A DNA stretch of 64,000 bases. Source: Burkholderia sp. PAMC 26561. Lineage in GTDB: Bacteria; Pseudomonadota; Gammaproteobacteria; Burkholderiales; Burkholderiaceae. The first letter of the stretch is position 1, and each line of letters begins with the position of its first letter. A model generated the notes under the pieces. That model was not told the DNA's origin. It made no database searches and was given only the letters and a program-made list of their open reading frames with translations. The stretch covers positions 992,001 to 1,056,000 of the forward strand of contig NZ_CP014315.1 in NCBI RefSeq assembly GCF_001557535.2, given 5' to 3'. Shown one piece after another: positions 17,194 to 25,136 of this stretch. A program made the translations under genes and the position numbers.

Positions 17194-17505
17194 ATCGTAA
17201 AAATTGGGGCTGACGCCTTGGACACTTGCAGTAATCGACCTTCGAAGTATCTCGCTGCCTGACCGGCAGGACCCACGCTTTTATCTCGAGCCGCCGTCCT
17301 GCCAGCAGGCAGACGGTGCGCGTCTTCATACCTCGCCCGTGTACTTTCTATCTGCGCGTTTATTTGGCGCAGTGATCAGCCACGTTCCGGGCATTGGTTT
17401 GCCCGCTGTCATTTGACTGTCATACGCAGTCAATACGGTGGCGCTGGGTCCGCGTTGCCGCGGACCGGGAATACCCGCGCGACAATACAAGTTAAAGAAT
17501 CGCTC
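17194..17505 (+). promoter_or_regulatory. Long structured 5' leader upstream of the mgtC-like gene
   Basis: Two short hairpins with the same stem sit at CTGCC 17255-17259/GGCAG 17265-17269 and CTGCC 17299-17303/GGCAG 17308-17312. They can instead pair with each other: CTGCCTG 17255-17261 with CAGGCAG 17306-17312, and GGCAGGAC 17265-17272 with GTCCTGCC 17296-17303. Further down are TTGACTG/CAGTCAA (17413-17419/17427-17433) and an 8-bp stem GGTCCGCG/CGCGGACC with TTGC loop (17447-17466), about 40 nt before the start codon. Mutually exclusive folds suggest an RNA switch. No known riboswitch class was recognised. Confidence 0.45.
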
Positions 17506-18210
17506 ATGTTGGATTATCTTCTCCCTCTCCTCGCGGCATTGGCCTGTGGCATCGGCATTGGTCTTGAAAGACAAATGCGCCAGCGCACCGCCGGACTTCG
17601 CACCATCACGCTCGTCACGTGCGGTGCGTGCCTGTTCGTGCTGCTCGGCGCGATGACCGGTAACGGCACGACCACCCTTACGCAGATCGCGGCGTACGTG
17701 GTGTCCGGTGTCGGCTTCCTTGGTGGCGGCGTCATCATGCGCGAGCAGGGTGCTATCCAGGGCATCAATACGGCGGCTACGTTATGGTGTTCCGCTGCGG
17801 TGGGCGTGCTGTGCGGCGCGGGACACTATGGTCCTGCGCTTGCGGGAACGGCGGTGATCCTTTTCATCAATACCGTGCTGCGAGAAGTGGGGCGTGCCAT
17901 CAATACCGCGCCGGTCGCGTCCGCCGATCTTTTGCGCAAGTACGTGCTGACCGTCGTCTGCCGTGAGCAGGACGAGGTGAATGTCCGCGCGCTCATCACC
18001 AATTCCATGGTGTCTGCACCGTTCTCGTTTCAGGGGCTGAGCAGCCGCGATATCGACGATGAATCCAGACGCGTCGAGGTCATTGCCACGCTTGAAACGC
18101 ACCCCAAGTTTCAATCGAAAGTCGAAGCGGTTGCGAGCCGGCTCAGCATGGACAAAGGGGTCTCGAGTGTGAGCTGGGCAGGGCTCGATACGGTTCCGGT
18201 GACCGACTGA
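17506..18210 (+). CDS. MgtC/SapB family inner-membrane protein
   Basis: A 234-residue protein. The N-terminal about 140 residues are the MgtC/SapB membrane domain with the hallmark 'GIGIGLERQMRQRTAGLRT' (15-33) and 'YVVSGVGFLGGGVIMREQGAIQGINTAATLW' (66-96). The C-terminal part is a soluble ACT-like domain, as in full-length MgtC. MgtC proteins help growth in low magnesium and restrain the F1Fo ATP synthase in Salmonella; the role here is inferred. The ATG at 17506 starts the first membrane segment. A strong upstream promoter and a structured leader suggest control of expression at the RNA level. Confidence 0.88.
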   Translation: MLDYLLPLLAALACGIGIGLERQMRQRTAGLRTITLVTCGACLFVLLGAMTGNGTTTLTQIAAYVVSGVGFLGGGVIMREQGAIQGINTAATLWCSAAVGVLCGAGHYGPALAGTAVILFINTVLREVGRAINTAPVASADLLRKYVLTVVCREQDEVNVRALITNSMVSAPFSFQGLSSRDIDDESRRVEVIATLETHPKFQSKVEAVASRLSMDKGVSSVSWAGLDTVPVTD

Positions 18211-18343
18211 CTCCAGCGGATAGACCACGGCATGCGTTTTGAAAGAATGAATCGGTAGTATCAGTCCGACGATGTCGCCATTGGTGCGTGACATCCGGGC
18301 GCAGACTTTTTCGAGCGCCGCCTCACATTCTTCAAGGTTGCGG

Positions 18344-18460
18344 ATGAGCACTTACGTGTTGTTGGCTTGCGGGTTTGGAATCGGACTGTCGATAGCAATC
18401 TGGGGCATCTTCGACGCGCGCAAACACTCGCGGCGTGAATCGGCAGACGATAAGCGCTGA
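18344..18460 (+). CDS. Small single-span membrane protein, 38 residues
   Basis: An ATG at 18344 with AAGG six bases upstream opens 38 codons: MSTY, a hydrophobic segment 'VLLACGFGIGLSIAIWGIF' (about 5-23) and a charged tail 'DARKHSRRESADDKR'. The positively charged tail after one membrane span is what a small inner-membrane protein would look like. No family is recognised, and the start could lie further upstream in the same frame (18272). Confidence 0.4.
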   Translation: MSTYVLLACGFGIGLSIAIWGIFDARKHSRRESADDKR

Positions 18461-18685
18461 CGCGTTGATCGCCCCGCGCTGAGCGCTGCACCGCGATTAC
18501 AGATCCCTTGTTTCAAGCCTTCATCTGCCGCAACATGGCGTCCTTGTCATTTTGGCGTCAGCATCAGGTCAGCGTGAGTCCCTCAGAATCGAGTCATGGT
18601 CATCGCGGGTTGAACAGCGCATGACCATGGGCTTCTTTCACGCCGAGCGAAGCCGCACGTTTCATTCGCATAGAGGCAGACCATC

Positions 18686-18967
18686 ATGAAAACACTTATC
18701 TACGCAACGCTGGCCGTTGCATTGGCCACGCCAGTTGTGTCGTTTGCGCAAACGGCCGAGCCGGTTACCCGTGCGGAAGTACGCGCAGATCTGGTCCAGC
18801 TTGAAAGCGCGGGGTATCGGCCGGTTTCGCAGGACGCTACTTACCCGTCGGATATCCAGGCCGCTGAAGCGCGTGTACACGCCGGTAATGGCGCAAGCGC
18901 CTATGGCGGTGTATCGGACACGGGAACATCCGTGTCTCCGGTCAGCAGCCCCGCCGGCAATCAGTGA
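18686..18967 (+). CDS. DUF4148 domain periplasmic protein
   Basis: A 93-residue secreted protein of the DUF4148 family, which is abundant in Burkholderia and relatives. A signal peptide (1-21, ending SFAQ) is followed by the family block 'VTRAEVRADLVQLESAGYRP' (26-45) and 'ATYPSDIQAAEARVHA'. The C-terminus is Gly/Ser-rich. The role is unknown; members are often regulated by stress or light. A good Shine-Dalgarno (AGAGGC) precedes the ATG. Confidence 0.9.
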   Translation: MKTLIYATLAVALATPVVSFAQTAEPVTRAEVRADLVQLESAGYRPVSQDATYPSDIQAAEARVHAGNGASAYGGVSDTGTSVSPVSSPAGNQ

Positions 18968-19038
18968 CCGGCATTGATTGAATTGGCGCCAAACGGATCG
19001 ACGTTCGGCGCCAGATCCTCAGACCGCCGAGGACACGC

Positions 19039-19905
19039 TCAAGTGCGTTGTCCTTGAGCGGCAGCATTGTCGCGTTTTTCCAGGGGCATCGCTTTCGCCT
19101 TTGTTCTGGCCGGCAGGAAGGGATAGATAAGCAACTGATAAGCCCCGCCGCCAATCACACCGCCAAGCAAGGGCGCAGCCACCGGAATCCACCAGTAGTT
19201 GTCGGGCGACGGCAGCGCCGACGATCCCCAGCCTGCAAAGTAGGCGAACAGTCGCGGACCGAGATCGCGTGCGGGGTTCATGGCCCATGCTTCGAGATAT
19301 CCCATCGATGAACCCAGGATCGCTACCAGCAGGCCGATCATGAGCGCGCCCGAATTGGCTTGCGGCGCCATTTCGTTGAACTGCTCGGTAATCGCGAAGA
19401 TGCCGAAGAGCAGCAGCGCAGTGAGAATGACCTCGTTGGAGAACGCGTGCATGGGCGTGACCGCCAGGCCCGGATGCGTAAAGAACACCCCGGCGGCCCC
19501 GCCTTCCGCCCTCGTCAGATGATGCGTCAGGTTGTAATGGTCGATGACCGGTCCGAACAATGCATACACGATCACCGCGCCAAGAATGCCGCCAAGCAGT
19601 TGCGCCGCCCAGTAAGGCACGACCTTCTTCCACGAAAAGCCGCGGAACAAGGCAAGCGCAAGCGTGACTGCCGGATTTGCATGCGTGCCGGATATCGACC
19701 CCGTGACATAGATGGCAAGCGTGACCGCCAGTCCCCAAGAAATGCAGACGCCCCAATATGCGTTCGCGTAAGGGCTCGGGTCATAGAGGGTGTACATGCA
19801 CGCGACGGAATCACCAAACGCGATGACGATGAAAACCGCGACCGCCTCGGAAATTAGTTCTCCGATGCATTGTTTTTTCGTGAAGGGTATTGCGGTAGAG
19901 GACAC
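19039..19905 (-). CDS. glpF: Glycerol facilitator (MIP/aquaglyceroporin)
   Basis: A 288-residue MIP-family channel with six membrane segments and the two NPA boxes: 'THANPAVTLA' in the first half and 'AMNPARDLGPR' in the second. The aspartate after the second NPAR is the aquaglyceroporin signature, so glycerol is the expected solute. The gene lies 73 nt downstream of glpK in the same orientation, so the two form a glycerol uptake and phosphorylation operon. The C-terminal 25 residues are polar and variable. Confidence 0.93.
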   Translation of the reverse strand: MSSTAIPFTKKQCIGELISEAVAVFIVIAFGDSVACMYTLYDPSPYANAYWGVCISWGLAVTLAIYVTGSISGTHANPAVTLALALFRGFSWKKVVPYWAAQLLGGILGAVIVYALFGPVIDHYNLTHHLTRAEGGAAGVFFTHPGLAVTPMHAFSNEVILTALLLFGIFAITEQFNEMAPQANSGALMIGLLVAILGSSMGYLEAWAMNPARDLGPRLFAYFAGWGSSALPSPDNYWWIPVAAPLLGGVIGGGAYQLLIYPFLPARTKAKAMPLEKRDNAAAQGQRT

Positions 19906-19978
19906 TAGAGATTGCTCCGGGAAAGATTAATGCAGTGGCTGTCATCCGGGCGATCCGCTCACCCGGATGAAGGCAGGG

Positions 19979-21478
19979 TCAGGACGCGTCAGCCCAGACC
20001 TTGGCGGCGTCCACCGCGCGGTGCCACCCCTGCATGTGACGCCTGACGTCTTCGGCAGGAAGGGCCGCCGAGAAACGCCGGTCGAGCTTCCACTGGCTCT
20101 GCAACTCATCCACATCTTTCCAGTACCCCACGGCGAGCCCGGCAAGATAGGCCGCGCCGAGTGCGGTCGTCTCGCTGATTTGCGGGCGCACCACATCGAC
20201 ACCGAGGATATCGGCTTGGAATTGCATCAGCAGGTCATTGGCCACGGCTCCCCCGTCCACGCGCAATTCCCCGATGCGCATGCCGGAGTCGGCTTCCATG
20301 GCCTTCAATACATCGATTGACTGATACGCGATGCTCTCCAGCGCCGCGCGCGCAAGGTGTGCAGAGGTCGTGCCGCGTGTCACGCCGAACAACGTGCCGC
20401 GTGCGTGGGCGTTCCAGTGCGGCGCGCCAAGGCCGGCGAATGCGGGCACGAGATACACGCCGTCGCTGTGCGGGACGCTGCGCGCGAGCGTTTCGATTTC
20501 CTTCGCAGTCTTGATGATGCCCAGGCCGTCGCGCAGCCACTGCACCACCGCGCCACCGATGAAAATGCTGCCTTCCAGCGCGTAGTCGACCTTGTCGCCG
20601 ATCTGCCACGCAATGGTCGTGACGAGGTTGTTGCTCGATTCGATGGGTTTGTCGCCCGTGTTCATCACGAGGAAACAGCCTGTGCCGTAAGTGTTCTTCA
20701 CCATGCCGGACTGCGTACACATCTGGCCGAAGAGGGCAGCGTGCTGGTCCCCGGCAATGCCGGCCAGCGGAATCTTCGAGGCAAACACCGTTGTCTTCGT
20801 CGGCCCATAGACTTCCGACGATGACCGCACCTCCGGCAACATGCTGCGCGGAATATCAAGTGCATCGAGCAGCTCGTCGTCCCACTTGAGCGTATGGATG
20901 TTGAACAGCATGGTGCGCGATGCGTTCGTCACATCGGTGATATGCAGCGCGTGTTTGGTGAAGTTCCAGACGAGCCAGCTATCCACCGTGCCAAACGCCA
21001 GACGTCCGTTCCGGGCTTTCTCGCGCGCGCCTTCCACGTTGTCGAGGATCCAGCGGATCTTGGTCGCCGAGAAATATGAATCGATCGGCAGTCCGGTCTT
21101 TGCGCGAACCTTTTCTTCGAGACCCTGCGCCTTGAGCTGATCGCAGAGATCGGCGGTGCGGCGATCCTGCCATACGATCGCGTTATAGATCGGATGACCC
21201 GTTTCGCGGTCCCAGACAATGGTCGTCTCGCGCTGATTGGTGATGCCGATAGACGCAATCGACGCCCCGTTGAGCCCTGCACGCGTCACGGCCTCCGCGG
21301 CAACGCCTGCCTGCGTGGACCAGATTTCCTGCGGATCGTGTTCGACCCAGCCCGGCTGGGGATAGATCTGCGCGAATTCCTTTTGCGCGACTGAAACCAC
21401 GCTTCCCTGGCGATCGAACACCATGGCGCGTGAGCTTGTCGTGCCCTGATCGAGCGCGAGGATGTATTGCTCCTGCAT
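19979..21478 (-). CDS. glpK: Glycerol kinase
   Basis: A 499-residue FGGY-family kinase that phosphorylates glycerol to sn-glycerol 3-phosphate with ATP. It starts '[22 protein letters not shown]', the phosphate loop of the actin-like fold. It continues with '[17 protein letters not shown]', '[15 protein letters not shown]' and '[20 protein letters not shown]', all near-identical to GlpK. Length matches the family. The ATG at 21478 is preferred to a GTG four codons upstream because GGAG then sits seven bases before it. It is first gene of the glpKF operon. glpR and glpD are not in the window. Confidence 0.96.
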   Translation of the reverse strand: MQEQYILALDQGTTSSRAMVFDRQGSVVSVAQKEFAQIYPQPGWVEHDPQEIWSTQAGVAAEAVTRAGLNGASIASIGITNQRETTIVWDRETGHPIYNAIVWQDRRTADLCDQLKAQGLEEKVRAKTGLPIDSYFSATKIRWILDNVEGAREKARNGRLAFGTVDSWLVWNFTKHALHITDVTNASRTMLFNIHTLKWDDELLDALDIPRSMLPEVRSSSEVYGPTKTTVFASKIPLAGIAGDQHAALFGQMCTQSGMVKNTYGTGCFLVMNTGDKPIESSNNLVTTIAWQIGDKVDYALEGSIFIGGAVVQWLRDGLGIIKTAKEIETLARSVPHSDGVYLVPAFAGLGAPHWNAHARGTLFGVTRGTTSAHLARAALESIAYQSIDVLKAMEADSGMRIGELRVDGGAVANDLLMQFQADILGVDVVRPQISETTALGAAYLAGLAVGYWKDVDELQSQWKLDRRFSAALPAEDVRRHMQGWHRAVDAAKVWADAS

Positions 21479-21611
21479 TGTCTTCTCCACTTTCCTGGAC
21501 GAATCGCCTAGTCTTCCCGGCGATATTAACGGCCTCTTGTTTTAACCATCGGTTCGGGGCGGACTGCGTTCCGACACCGTGGTTTCCCAGTATCTGTCAA
21601 TAAAAGAAAAC

Positions 21612-21660
21612 TTATCGAACCGATAATGTTCGAATTCGAATGCTAATGAACAGATTCGAA
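21612..21660. promoter_or_regulatory. Candidate glp operator cluster
   Basis: Upstream of glpK are an inverted repeat TTATCG-AAC-CGATAA (21612-21626), a TTCGAATTCGAA palindrome (21629-21640) and a further ATTCGAA box (21654-21660). Clustered TTCGA-type boxes are compatible with GlpR (DeoR-family) operators in related bacteria, but this is assigned by position only. Confidence 0.4.
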
Positions 21661-21700
21661 AATGTAAAGGCACATTTGGTGACGTCGCTCAAGCACAGAC

Positions 21701-21744
21701 GCCAAAAAACAGAACGCCGGCCACATGAGCATGCGGGCCGGCGT
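21701..21744 (-). terminator. Rho-independent terminator of the ClC-family gene
   Basis: ACGCCGGCC (21714-21722) pairs with GGCCGGCGT (21736-21744). Read leftwards it is followed by TTCTGTTTTTTGG. It fits termination of the leftward gene ending at 21776. Confidence 0.75.
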
Positions 21745-21775
21745 ATGCGGCGAGTACTGTCGGGTTAAAAGCTAT

Positions 21776-23092
21776 TCAGGCACGTTCGGCTTCGACCTCA
21801 ACTGTCGACGCTGCGTGCACGCGCGTTTTCATTTTCGTTTCGAGCAGCCGGTTGACTGCGATCGAACCGGCGACAGCGCATAGCATCGGCACGATGAAAT
21901 CGTGATCGATGCGCGTGAATTCGACCATGAGGACGAGGGCGGTGATCGGCATGTTCATCGATGAAGCCAGGAAGGCCGTCGCACCCACCAACGCAAATGC
22001 GCCCATGGGGGTGCCGGGCCACATGAGCGTCCATGCACCGCCCAGCACGATGGCGAGCAACGCCCCGTTGGACATGCCCGGCGTCAGCAGACCGCCTTGA
22101 GCGCCTGCCCTCAGGCTGCTCGTGGTGATGGCCACCTTGATCAACAGCAGCGTCGCAGCGAGTCCGATGGTCAGCTCACTGCTGAACCCCAGTTGCGCGG
22201 GCGTCTTGCCGTTGCCGAGAATCTGCGGAAACAAGACTGCCAGCAGGCCGATGACAAGAAAGTTGGCTATCGATAAAACGGGCAACGTCCATCCCTTCGG
22301 CGCGGCCGCGCGTGCACGGCCGGTCAACTGGACGAAGGCGAACGCAGCGACGCCGAACACCGGTCCCATCACGATGGACCATATGACCAAATTCGCGCTC
22401 AGCGCGAAATGCGGGACGATGTATTGCGACTCGTCGCCCAGTCCCAGCCACGCGACAACGGCGGCAATGACGGACGAGGCCAGCGCGGGAATGACCACGC
22501 GCAACTCGAACGAACGGAGCAGGACTTCGAGCACGAAGATCGCGCCGCCAAGCGGCACGTTATAGACCGCGGCAAGCCCGGCGCCTGCGCCGCAAGCCAC
22601 CATCAGGCGCGTTTGTTCCAAGCTCAGGCCGGCGTAATGCGACAGCCAGCCTGCTATCAGCGAACCGATCTCGCGCGGCGCGACTTCACGTCCGAGCGGC
22701 GAGCCGAGCGCCACGGTAACGATCTGCAAAAGCGCATGCGCGGTGGTGGTCACGGGCGGCATAAGCGGATCTCCGGACGTGATCGCCTTCTTGATGCTGA
22801 CGAGCGGCCGGCCGTATCGGTACACCACGAGCCAGCCGAATCCCGCGATCGCGCCGCATGCAAGCAACACGGCAATGCGCCGCTCGGCCGATGCCGCGGC
22901 CACGCCTTCATAGAAGCTTTCGTGTCCGACCAGATGCGCGATGCTGTATCCGTACGCCAGATGCTGGATGAGGTGGAGCAGAAGGGCGAGTGCCATGCCG
23001 CCCAGTCCGGCGCCGATGCCGGTGAGCACGGTGACCGTTGCAAGCCGGAAGAGCGGGATTGCCGGGGCAGGGCGGGAGGATGGAGCGTGCAT
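21776..23092 (-). CDS. ClC family chloride channel/transporter-like protein
   Basis: A 438-residue membrane protein of the ClC superfamily with about ten helices. The second selectivity block reads 'GSPLGREVAPREIG' (GREGP in typical ClC), so the gating glutamate is kept but the following Gly-Pro is changed. The third block is 'AGAQGGLLTPG' in place of GxFxP. The first block (GSGIP) is not recognisable near 'SIKKAITSGDPLMPP'. It has no CBS domains. Anion transport is likely from the fold; ion selectivity and channel versus H+ antiporter mode are uncertain. Monocistronic, with its own terminator. Confidence 0.85.
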   Translation of the reverse strand: MHAPSSRPAPAIPLFRLATVTVLTGIGAGLGGMALALLLHLIQHLAYGYSIAHLVGHESFYEGVAAASAERRIAVLLACGAIAGFGWLVVYRYGRPLVSIKKAITSGDPLMPPVTTTAHALLQIVTVALGSPLGREVAPREIGSLIAGWLSHYAGLSLEQTRLMVACGAGAGLAAVYNVPLGGAIFVLEVLLRSFELRVVIPALASSVIAAVVAWLGLGDESQYIVPHFALSANLVIWSIVMGPVFGVAAFAFVQLTGRARAAAPKGWTLPVLSIANFLVIGLLAVLFPQILGNGKTPAQLGFSSELTIGLAATLLLIKVAITTSSLRAGAQGGLLTPGMSNGALLAIVLGGAWTLMWPGTPMGAFALVGATAFLASSMNMPITALVLMVEFTRIDHDFIVPMLCAVAGSIAVNRLLETKMKTRVHAASTVEVEAERA

Positions 23093-23305
23093 CGAAAGAG
23101 CCGTGAATTCGAGACATGCGGCCGCCGCAAAGTTGCAAAGCCGGCTGCATCCGCACTAATCGAAAAATAACAATTAGCATGAACCCGAATCTACCGGCTC
23201 AGAAGTAAGTCGTCAAATTCATTTGTTGTATCGATTGATGTGTCAAACGCATGATGTCCATGGGCCGCAATCATGGCCGGGCGCCAGCGCGAGTGGCAGA
23301 TCAAG

Positions 23306-23764
23306 TCAGGCTCGCGATCGTCCGACAAACGCAGCGAGCGCCAGGCCGGCGCCTAGCGCGGCATAGATCGGCAAGAACGAGCGCTGCGGGACATGCGCTT
23401 CAAAGCCGGGCGTCACGCGCTCCGGCACGACGTGATAGTCGACTACGTACGCAAGCGCAGCCGTCGCTGCAGCGGTCCCGACGATGCGTGCCGGCGAAGC
23501 CTTGCGTCCGAGCAATACCTCGAATGCCAGGCCCCAGAATACGCCGCTTCCCCAGTGGATAAAAACGCCTGCGCCGGTGAGGCGAAAACTTGGCCGCTCG
23601 TCGAGCATTGCTTCACCGGGCCATATGCAATGCGCAACCGCGTTGATGGGTGCGATCGCGCTCGACCCATTATTGACGGCCTCGCGCGACACGACGACAG
23701 CAGACAGGGCCGCGGCCATTGAACCGGACCAGAATGCCCGGCGGACAATTGAAAAGATGTTCAT
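23306..23764 (-). CDS. DUF1440/YagU-like inner-membrane protein (tentative)
   Basis: A 152-residue protein with about four hydrophobic segments. It begins 'MNIFSIVRRAFWSGSMAAALSAVVVSREAVNNGS', a pattern common to small proteobacterial membrane proteins of the YagU/DUF1440 kind, then 'GVFIHWGSGVFWGLAFEVLLG' and a C-terminal 'LPIYAALGAGLALAAFVG'. The ATG at 23764 has AGGAAACC just upstream, fixing the start against a longer frame. The role is unknown; YagU is linked to acid survival in E. coli, which need not apply here. Confidence 0.65.
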   Translation of the reverse strand: MNIFSIVRRAFWSGSMAAALSAVVVSREAVNNGSSAIAPINAVAHCIWPGEAMLDERPSFRLTGAGVFIHWGSGVFWGLAFEVLLGRKASPARIVGTAAATAALAYVVDYHVVPERVTPGFEAHVPQRSFLPIYAALGAGLALAAFVGRSRA

Positions 23765-24151
23765 GGTTTCCTGTTGGCGAACGTGTCCTGTCCGCAGATT
23801 GGTTCTGTTATTAAAAGGCTCAAAAAGAACGGCCCGAAGGACATCTGCAAGATCACTCCCGGTCATCCTCACGTCCACTTCCGGTTCTTCCTGTACCGCG
23901 GCGTCTGGTTCTTATCGGCTTGCACACCGTTTGGGACAAGAGCAGACGCCGAAGCGATCAGATGTCCCGTCCGTGCAATGCAGGTGCGTCCGGTCTTTGA
24001 GCAAACGCTATGCCGCGGATGGATTGCGTCGCATGCTTTTGGTGAGAAGAGGGTCCCGGGCAAAGACCTCCCGCGCCGGTGCTGGTGATGGGATGTATCG
24101 GCGGAAGTTTCAGACCTTCCGATCCCGGCGCAGGGTTGTCGCGTCGCGTGT
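23765..24151. other. Intergenic stretch without recognised gene
   Basis: Nearly 390 bases between the YagU-like gene and the GntR gene. Short open frames exist on the plus strand, but none has a recognisable domain, a hydrophobic pattern or a good ribosome binding site. I see no strong hairpin or repeat. Confidence 0.4.
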
Positions 24152-24877
24152 TCAGTCGTGACGCGTCAGCCGTAATGCGTAGGTGAACCGGTCGGCGGGA
24201 AATACACTGATGGTCGCCTCGAACACCAACTCGCGCTGATCGACGTAATGACGCACGATCTCGAGCGCGTGCGAATCCGCCGCGACGGCAAGCGTTCCGG
24301 CAACCCTTTCGGGCACGCCGACCGCACGAATCTCCTGGCGCACTTCGCGGACCGCGCGTCCACAGCGTTCCTCGACCATCTCGCAGATCAACCCGGTGTT
24401 CTTGCGTAACTCGCGCCTGATCGCAGCACCGGCGACCGGATCCAGATAGACCTCGGTCCAGCAGATCGGCTGCTCCGGTTTGGCGGGGTCGACCCGCAAC
24501 ATTTCGATGCGCAACCATCGCGAGCCCACTTCCACACCGATATGCGCGGCAAGCGAAGGACTTGCCGAGATCTCGCCGATAGACTGGACGTGCCGCTCAG
24601 TAAGCACCGCAAACTGCATCAGGTCTTCGACATTCGACATCGACTGTTCGAACGCCACGCGCGGCTTCGAAGCTTCGACGCGAATACCCGCGCGCTTGCG
24701 TCGCGAGATGAGACCGAGATCCTGCACCTTCTGCAGCGCCGAGCGCACGGTCGCGCGGCTGACGCCGTACTGCGCGGAGAGGTCCATTTCACTCGGTAAC
24801 GCCGCGCCGACCGCGAACGTCCCATTGCCGATCGCTTCGATCAATTGATCTGCCAGTTCGACATAGCGCGGTTTCAT
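24152..24877 (-). CDS. GntR family regulator with UTRA effector domain (HutC subfamily)
   Basis: A 241-residue regulator. The winged helix occupies about 5-70 ('ALPSEMDLSAQYGVSRATVRSALQKVQDLGLI') and the rest is a UTRA domain ending 'ADRFTYALRLTRHD'. UTRA domains bind small ligands to release operator DNA. AGGAAAGG precedes the ATG. It is divergent from the symporter/dehydratase/lyase operon beginning at 25137, and a long palindrome between the two is its probable operator. Tartrate or a related hydroxy acid is the natural guess for the effector, given the operon. Confidence 0.92.
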   Translation of the reverse strand: MKPRYVELADQLIEAIGNGTFAVGAALPSEMDLSAQYGVSRATVRSALQKVQDLGLISRRKRAGIRVEASKPRVAFEQSMSNVEDLMQFAVLTERHVQSIGEISASPSLAAHIGVEVGSRWLRIEMLRVDPAKPEQPICWTEVYLDPVAGAAIRRELRKNTGLICEMVEERCGRAVREVRQEIRAVGVPERVAGTLAVAADSHALEIVRHYVDQRELVFEATISVFPADRFTYALRLTRHD

Positions 24878-25045
24878 AAACCTTTCCTGTAATTACTATT
24901 GTTCAAAGCATGGCCTGGGGAAGCCGAGCGCGACATCGTATCTTGGTGCGCGGCGGGTTGCCAAGGCAGCGCAGTTGAGAACGCACAGATCCGGACGGTC
25001 ATTCGCGTAAACCCGAAATTGACGTGTTTCCACTTACGCCAATAT

Positions 25046-25074
25046 AGTCCGTACATATTGAAAATGTACGGACT
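25046..25074. promoter_or_regulatory. GntR/HutC-type operator, perfect 11-bp arms
   Basis: AGTCCGTACAT (25046-25056) and ATGTACGGACT (25064-25074) are perfect inverted arms around a 7-nt spacer, 63 bp before the symporter ATG. HutC-type regulators favour GT-N-TA-N-AC cores, which the GTACAT/ATGTAC halves resemble. The divergent GntR/UTRA gene is the likely binding protein. Confidence 0.7.
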
Positions 25075-25136
25075 TATAAGCGGATCGTCCGGATATGTTC
25101 AAGCGCCACGATCCTCACGAAAAAACGGAGACCGAA

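Noticed and set aside
17204..17416. Open frame of 70 codons in the mgtC-like leader
   Set aside because: It starts with TTG without a Shine-Dalgarno and lacks the proline-rich or acidic pattern of known mgt leader peptides. The RNA pairing explains the region better.
23774..24088. Rightward open frame of 104 codons between the YagU-like and GntR genes
   Set aside because: No ribosome binding site, no recognised domain and no neighbouring partner; probably chance.
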